Positions 59,931 through 64,000 of a stretch of 64,000 nt of DNA are shown here, piece by piece (position 1 is the first letter of the stretch; each line of letters begins with the position of its first letter). Source of the DNA: Massilia endophytica. GTDB taxonomy: Bacteria > Pseudomonadota > Gammaproteobacteria > Burkholderiales > Burkholderiaceae_D. Made by a program: the position numbers and the translations under genes. The stretch is taken from contig NZ_CP088952.1 in NCBI RefSeq assembly GCF_021165955.1, forward strand, positions 3,720,001 to 3,784,000. Reading direction: 5' to 3'. The notes beneath the pieces were generated by a model, which was given only the letters and a program-made list of their open reading frames with translations, was not told where the DNA came from and made no database searches.

Positions 59931-60254
59931 TCAGCGGGCTGGCCGCAGCTTGGCGTAGCGCGTGCCCCAATCGGCAATCGGCCCCAACGCCTTGTTGAGT
60001 TCAGCGCCGAGGGACGTGAGCGAATACTCGACGCGCGGCGGCACTTCCGGATACGCGACCCGCGTTACCAGGCCATCCGCCTCCATTTCCCGCAACTGCT
60101 GGATCAGCATCTTCTCCGTGATGCCGCCCAGCAGGCGGCGCAGTTCGCCCGTGCGCACGGGCCGCTCATGCAGCTCGTACAGGATCACGGCCTTCCACTT
60201 GCCGCCGATGACTTCGAAGGCGGGGCCGATTCCGCAATTGAAAGGCTGTTCCAT
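59931..60254 (-). CDS. HxlR-family transcriptional regulator
   Basis: The 107-residue winged-helix protein has the HxlR pattern: NCGIGPAFEVIGGKWKAVIL, RTGELRRLLGGITEKMLIQQ, LREMEADGLVTRVAY and PPRVEYSLTSLGAEL. The single N-terminal Cys is where HxlR/HypR-type regulators sense thiol-reactive compounds. It is divergent from the imine-reductase-like gene; direct repeats in the 108-base gap are candidate binding sites. Confidence 0.92.
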   Translation of the reverse strand: MEQPFNCGIGPAFEVIGGKWKAVILYELHERPVRTGELRRLLGGITEKMLIQQLREMEADGLVTRVAYPEVPPRVEYSLTSLGAELNKALGPIADWGTRYAKLRPAR

Positions 60255-60281
60255 GACTCTCCAAAACTTACCGAATGAGTA

Positions 60282-60334
60282 GTACCTGACAAAATTGTGC
60301 GTACTTGACGATGTTTATGGTACATCAGGATACT
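60282..60334 (+). promoter_or_regulatory. HxlR-type operator repeats and promoter of the oxidoreductase gene
   Basis: Direct repeats GTACCTGAC (60282-60290) and GTACTTGAC (60301-60309) are 19 bases apart. The second overlaps a -35 TTGACG (60305-60310), with -10 GATACT (60329-60334) after an 18-base spacer. This layout fits repression by the divergently encoded HxlR protein. Confidence 0.55.
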
Positions 60335-60362
60335 GGCGCCTCCAACTTTACAGGAGATCGTC

Positions 60363-61232
60363 ATGCAAAAAATTGCCGTCATTGGTCTGGGCCAGATGGG
60401 GACCACGCTTGCCCGCCTGCTGCTGCAAGCGGGAATGACCGTGCACGTATGGAACCGCACGCCGGGCCGGGCCGATGCCCTTGCCGCAGCAGGCGCGGTG
60501 GTTGCGGCGCAGGCATCGGAGGCCATCCAGCCCGCCGACATCGTCGTGATGAGCGTCCACGACGACGCCGCTGCGGCGCAGGTGCTGGCGGCGGAAGGTG
60601 TATCCGCCGCGCTGCGGGACAAGACCCTGGTGCAACTGACCACCACCAGCCCAGAGGAAGCGCGCAAGGCCGCCGAGGGTATCGCTGCACTCGGTGGCGG
60701 CTATGTCGCCGGCGCGCTCCAGGTGGCGCCGGACCAGATGGGGATGCCGGACACGACGATCCTCGTCTCCGGCGCGGCGGATCACTACGACCGCGTACGC
60801 AGTGTGCTCGCCGTCTTTGGCGGCAATGCCGTGTATCTCGGCGAAGATCCGGGCGCCGCATCCACTATGGATCTTGCAACCCTGAGCTACATCTACGGTG
60901 CGGCCGCGGGCTTCTTCCAGGGCATGGCGCTGGCGGAGCGCGAAGGGCTGGACCTGCGGGCCTATGGGGACATCACGCAGGCCGTGGCGCCGTCCTTCGG
61001 CGCCTTCCTGCGGCATGAAGCAGAGGCTGTCGCCGCCAACGACTTCTCCATCACGCAGAGCCCCTTGTCAATCTCAGTGGATGCAACGCGCCGCATCGAG
61101 CATGCGATGCGCGCGAAGGGCCTGAACGCAGAGCTGCCCGCCCAGATCGCGAAGTTATTGCGCCAAGCGGAAGAAGCGGGATACGCGCGCGAAGAGTTCG
61201 CGGCCGTGGTGAAGGTGCTGCGGCAGGGGTGA
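60363..61232 (+). CDS. NAD(P)-dependent oxidoreductase, imine-reductase-like
   Basis: GGAG shortly before the ATG supports the start. The 289-residue protein has a Rossmann domain (MQKIAVIGLGQMGTTLARLL, VHVWNRTPGRADAL with Arg for NADP(H)), the interdomain region GGYVAGALQVAPDQMG and an all-helical C-terminal domain (about residues 170-285; YIYGAAAGFFQGMALAE, SISVDATRRIEHAMRAKG). This layout is that of imine reductases and the beta-hydroxyacid dehydrogenase relatives. The catalytic Lys of true hydroxyacid dehydrogenases is not visible. It is divergent from the HxlR gene that probably controls it. Confidence 0.88.
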   Translation: MQKIAVIGLGQMGTTLARLLLQAGMTVHVWNRTPGRADALAAAGAVVAAQASEAIQPADIVVMSVHDDAAAAQVLAAEGVSAALRDKTLVQLTTTSPEEARKAAEGIAALGGGYVAGALQVAPDQMGMPDTTILVSGAADHYDRVRSVLAVFGGNAVYLGEDPGAASTMDLATLSYIYGAAAGFFQGMALAEREGLDLRAYGDITQAVAPSFGAFLRHEAEAVAANDFSITQSPLSISVDATRRIEHAMRAKGLNAELPAQIAKLLRQAEEAGYAREEFAAVVKVLRQG

Positions 61233-61292
61233 CACAGCGGACCGGTCTCCGGGGAATGGCGTATATTGAGCTTCTTCGAAGAGGAGTGCATC

Positions 61293-61769
61293 ATGAAAAA
61301 GCTTATTTGTACGCTCGGCTTGCTGGCGCTTGCGGCTGTGGGCAGCGCGGCAGCCGCCGTGACCGTGACCTTCGCCGCCCCGGAGAAAATGACCGACGTC
61401 CCACGCTATCCACCGGACCGGGAATGGATGGAAACCCAGCTCCGCGAGCACCTCGGCAAGCTGGCCGAGAAGCTCCCTGCAGGCCAGGAGCTCACGGTGG
61501 AATTCCTCGATATCGACATGGCGGGGGATGTATTCCCGCGCGTGGCGGTACGCGATGTCCGCGTGATGAAGGGCGACGTAGACTGGCCCCGCATGCACCT
61601 GCGCTACGCCATCACGCGGGATGGGAAGGTAATCAGCCAGGGTGAAAGCAAGATATCCGACTCGAACTACCTGATGAGTGGGAACCGGTACGACGGCGAG
61701 ATGTACCGTTACGAGATGGAGTTGCTCGATGACTGGTTCAAGAAGGAAGTGCTGAAGAAAACCCGCTAA
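61293..61769 (+). CDS. DUF3016-like secreted protein
   Basis: GAGGAG 6 bases before the ATG at 61293 fixes the start. The 158-residue product has a signal peptide (MKKLICTLGLLALAAVGSAAA) and a mature part with VTVTFAAPEKMTDVPRYPPD, LTVEFLDIDMAGDVFP, ISQGESKISDSNYLM and a C-terminal WFKKEVLKKTR. This pattern matches DUF3016 proteins (recalled). They are periplasmic and of unknown function. The next gene starts 17 bases after its stop. Confidence 0.82.
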   Translation: MKKLICTLGLLALAAVGSAAAAVTVTFAAPEKMTDVPRYPPDREWMETQLREHLGKLAEKLPAGQELTVEFLDIDMAGDVFPRVAVRDVRVMKGDVDWPRMHLRYAITRDGKVISQGESKISDSNYLMSGNRYDGEMYRYEMELLDDWFKKEVLKKTR

Positions 61770-61786
61770 GCCAACAAGGAGCATCC

Positions 61787-62341
61787 ATGCGCACTCTCAA
61801 ATATTCGATCAACGTCACCCTGGACGGATGCTGCGACCACAATGCCATGATTGCGGACGAGGAGCTGCACCGCCGCGCCGCCGAGAGCATCGCGCAGGCG
61901 GACGCCCTTCTCTTCGGCCGGGCGACCTATGAAATGATGGAGAGCGCATGGCGCCCGCGTGACGGCGTGTTCCCTGATTGGATGGACGACTGGATGATAC
62001 CTTTCGCCCGCACCATCGACGGCGCGAAGAAGTATGTGGTGTCGAGCACTCTGCCGCAGGTGGACTGGAACGCCGAGCTTCTGCGTGGCGACCTGGAGCA
62101 GTCGGTCCGGCGGCTCAAGGAGGAGCCGGGCAAGAGCCTGTTCGTGGGCGGCGTCACGCTCCCGCAGGCCCTGGCGGAACTGGGCTTGATCGACGAATAC
62201 GAATTCGTCGTGCATCCCCGGATCGCCGGCCACGGCCGGACCCTGTTCGCAGGCCTGACGAAGTATGTCGACCTCAAGCTCGTAGACAGGATCGAATACG
62301 GCTCTGGCGCTGTGGCCTTACGCTATGAGCCGAAGAGGTAG
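61787..62341 (+). CDS. RibD-C/dihydrofolate reductase-like protein
   Basis: AAGGAG 7 bases before the ATG supports the start. The 184-residue protein has the RibD C-terminal/DHFR-like fold: KYSINVTLDGCCDHNAMIAD, ADALLFGRATYEMMESAW, KYVVSSTLPQVDWNAELLRG, SLFVGGVTLPQALAELGLID-EYEFVVHP. Members of this YyaP/YwjB-type group are thought to be NADPH reductases, but most have no known substrate and are not the cellular DHFR. It follows the DUF3016-like gene closely. Confidence 0.9.
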   Translation: MRTLKYSINVTLDGCCDHNAMIADEELHRRAAESIAQADALLFGRATYEMMESAWRPRDGVFPDWMDDWMIPFARTIDGAKKYVVSSTLPQVDWNAELLRGDLEQSVRRLKEEPGKSLFVGGVTLPQALAELGLIDEYEFVVHPRIAGHGRTLFAGLTKYVDLKLVDRIEYGSGAVALRYEPKR

Positions 62342-62359
62342 GCGCAACTGGAAAACCAA

Positions 62360-63079
62360 CTACCAATGTGATGGCTTATGAATCGGCTTTTTCTTCGTAG
62401 GAACCATTTCTGGTAACTGCGCCTCGAATAACTGTTCATCATGAAGGCTGGCGACAGTCCAATCAGCGTACTTCCCAAGGGACCCACTTACCCGACGGTG
62501 CACTTGCGCCCCCGTCGCATGTGGAGGGAGAGGTACCACAATTCCGATCAATAGGTGGGGAAAGTCCTGACGAATTGCTTCCAAAGCTGGCTCTGCATCG
62601 CTGTCATTGGAAACCAGAATGATTCGATCATACGAACCCCGGCATGCATCCCGATACATGCAAAGCGCAAGATTTACGTCAGTCTTCTTTTCCTCCAATT
62701 TCCAGACCCGCACCCGATCAGTCCGGTCAAACGGTCGCCCACGCGCAAACCTCGGAAGCAAGGTGCCACTCTTGTCATATGAGTGATTGCCGTAGGTCAC
62801 TTCGAACCGGTCGCCGTACTTTGCCTTCAATGCTCGATGGTACGCCGACTGCGCCTCTACGGATGCTGCCCCATGTGTCGCGAACTTTGCGAGCGCCGGG
62901 GCGGTGAACAATCTTAGTTTGTCCAATGCCTCATTCTGATCTCGGCGTGCCAGCAAGATATCAAACAGATGGACAAGGTCTAACCATTTGAAGTTGGTTC
63001 CCCGCAGCCTACCGTAGTAAAGGTTATAACCGTCAACATAGACGACGGTTCGCTTTGGCGGTTTCGGATTGGTCGGCAC
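62360..63079 (-). CDS. NYN-domain (PIN-like) putative ribonuclease
   Basis: The likely start is the GTG at 63079, with AAGGAG 6 bases before it; the frame is open upstream but crosses a terminator. The 239-residue protein has the NYN/LabA pattern: VYVDGYNLYYGRLRG with the first catalytic Asp, EKKTDVNLALCMYRDA with the second and RIILVSNDSDAEPALEAIRQ with the third. These acidic residues bind a metal in PIN-like nucleases. Its base composition is lower in GC than its neighbours, which suggests acquisition. No partner gene of a known defence system is adjacent. Confidence 0.88.
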   Translation of the reverse strand: MPTNPKPPKRTVVYVDGYNLYYGRLRGTNFKWLDLVHLFDILLARRDQNEALDKLRLFTAPALAKFATHGAASVEAQSAYHRALKAKYGDRFEVTYGNHSYDKSGTLLPRFARGRPFDRTDRVRVWKLEEKKTDVNLALCMYRDACRGSYDRIILVSNDSDAEPALEAIRQDFPHLLIGIVVPLPPHATGAQVHRRVSGSLGKYADWTVASLHDEQLFEAQLPEMVPTKKKPIHKPSHW

Positions 63080-63104
63080 GACTGACTCCTTTCCTCCAAA
63101 TGTG

Positions 63105-63132
63105 AAAAAGCCGCCCAGGAGAGCGGCTTTTT
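63105..63132. terminator. Bidirectional terminator between tRNA-Ile2 and the NYN gene
   Basis: AAAAAGCCGC (63105-63114) pairs with GCGGCTTTTT (63123-63132). Read on the minus strand it ends the rpoD/tRNA side transcripts, 26 bases before the NYN GTG start. Confidence 0.85.
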
Positions 63133-63219
63133 CGTCCCGAGAGGAGCCAGGCAAGTGACACTTCAAGGGATGAGTGGTATGGCTAGTTTGACGCTTTCTG
63201 ACGGTGCAGTCAAATGTAT

Positions 63220-63298
<79 letters not shown>

Positions 63299-63342
63299 TG
63301 AGGACTCGGCAGGATAGGGCCCCGCAGGGCCCCCGTCAAGTC

Positions 63343-64000
63343 TTAGTTACCTTCGAGGAAGCTCTTCAGCTTGTCCGAGCGGGAAGGATGGCGCAGCTTG
63401 CGCAGGGCCTTCGCTTCGATCTGGCGAATGCGCTCGCGCGTCACGTCGAACTGTTTGCCGACCTCTTCCAGCGTATGGTCGGTGGACATTTCGATGCCGA
63501 AGCGCATGCGCAGCACCTTCGCTTCGCGCGGGGTCAGCGAGTCCAGCACATCCTTGACCACGCCGCGCATGGAGGCGTGCAGGGCCGCGTCGGACGGCGC
63601 CAGGGTGTTGTTGTCCTCGATGAAGTCGCCCAGATGCGAATCGTCGTCGTCGCCGATCGGCGTTTCCATCGAGATCGGCTCCTTCGCGATCTTCATGATC
63701 TTGCGAATCTTGTCTTCCGGCATTTCCATCTTGATGGCAAGCGTGGCCGGATCCGGTTCCGCGCCCGTTTCCTGCAGGATCTGGCGCGAGATGCGGTTCA
63801 TCTTGTTGATGGTCTCGATCATGTGCACCGGAATACGGATGGTGCGCGCTTGGTCCGCGATGGAGCGGGTGATGGCCTGGCGGATCCACCACGTGGCATA
63901 CGTGGAGAACTTGTAGCCGCGGCGGTATTCGAACTTGTCCACCGCCTTCATCAGGCCGATGTTGCCTTCCTGGATCAGGTCCAGGAACTGCAGGCCGCGG
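63343..64000 (-). CDS. rpoD: RNA polymerase sigma70 factor RpoD (3' part)
   Basis: The frame is open to the window edge; about 218 C-terminal residues are visible. Region 2 is seen from RGLQFLDLIQEGNIGLMKAV through FEYRRGYKFSTYATWWIRQA, which contains the -10-binding part, followed by ITRSIADQARTIRIPVHMIE. Region 3 and the 4.2 helix-turn-helix EEVGKQFDVTRERIRQIEAK, which reads the -35 element, complete the protein, which ends in KLKSFLEGN. This is the housekeeping sigma factor. The start and region 1 lie outside the window. Confidence 0.97.
   Translation of the reverse strand, partial: RGLQFLDLIQEGNIGLMKAVDKFEYRRGYKFSTYATWWIRQAITRSIADQARTIRIPVHMIETINKMNRISRQILQETGAEPDPATLAIKMEMPEDKIRKIMKIAKEPISMETPIGDDDDSHLGDFIEDNNTLAPSDAALHASMRGVVKDVLDSLTPREAKVLRMRFGIEMSTDHTLEEVGKQFDVTRERIRQIEAKALRKLRHPSRSDKLKSFLEGN

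Noticed and set aside
62360..63079. NYN protein as part of a defence island
   Set aside because: The neighbours are rpoD, a tRNA and metabolic genes; no other defence or toxin-antitoxin component is adjacent.

Overview
The window is a GC-rich bacterial chromosome segment, most likely from a betaproteobacterium of the Oxalobacteraceae (Massilia/Duganella type). This placement is an inference from codon use, a PEP-CTERM protein, the rpoD/tRNA-Ile2 arrangement and the family mix; no marker gene was searched. It encodes about 60 genes and carries one small insertion element.

Left part (1-9.5 kb, minus strand): a type I secretion and surface-layer locus. It holds an HlyD-type adaptor (cut by the window edge), a PrtD/RsaD-type ABC exporter, a methyltransferase, a 1089-residue DUF4214 surface protein with a typical C-terminal export region, and a secreted FecR-domain protein. 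Perfect CRP-type palindromes (TGTGA-N6-TCACA) lie upstream of the exporter, the surface protein and the FecR gene. Next to them, on the plus strand (9.7-14 kb), are a CHASE2-adenylyl cyclase, a TPR/beta-barrel-like outer membrane protein, a VanZ-like protein and a CRP-family regulator that keeps the R-E-x-x-x-R recognition helix of E. coli CRP. Together they look like a local cAMP circuit controlling the surface layer.

Middle part (14-34 kb): a cell-surface polysaccharide locus. The plus-strand operon carries an ABC-2 exporter (Wzm, and Wzt with a carbohydrate-binding tail), an FkbM methyltransferase with a coiled coil (WbdD-like layout), a bimodular GT4, a second GT4, a GT-C-like membrane protein, a polyprenyl-phosphate GT2, a WecD-like acetyltransferase, an ArnE/SMR-like small transporter, a WecE-like aminotransferase and a HAD-UbiA fusion. 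It meets end to end a minus-strand operon (rhlE, gtrA, dprE1, dprE2, GT-C). UbiA, the HAD phosphatase, DprE1, DprE2, GtrA and the GT-C protein together match the steps of polyprenyl-phosphate arabinofuranose synthesis and use, as known from mycobacterial cell walls.

Right-middle part (34-50 kb): single genes and small operons. They include a two-propeller GGDEF protein, an Nramp-family transporter without the usual metal-binding Met, a PEP-CTERM protein, LpxO, a cysteine-synthase-like enzyme, a chemotaxis receptor broken by a frame-changing internal deletion, an alpha/beta hydrolase divergent from an XRE regulator-alginate lyase-GNAT operon, and an ArsR-SRPBCC pair split by a tnpB-only IS200/IS605-like element.

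Right part (50-64 kb): a TonB-dependent receptor and an OmpR/QseB-type two-component system, with tandem CTTTAG-type repeats upstream of four local transcription units, suggesting a local regulon. Then come AraC, EamA, SRPBCC, AAC(3), HxlR/imine-reductase-like, DUF3016, RibD-like and NYN genes. The window ends with tRNA-Ile2(CAU) and the 3' part of rpoD, both minus strand.
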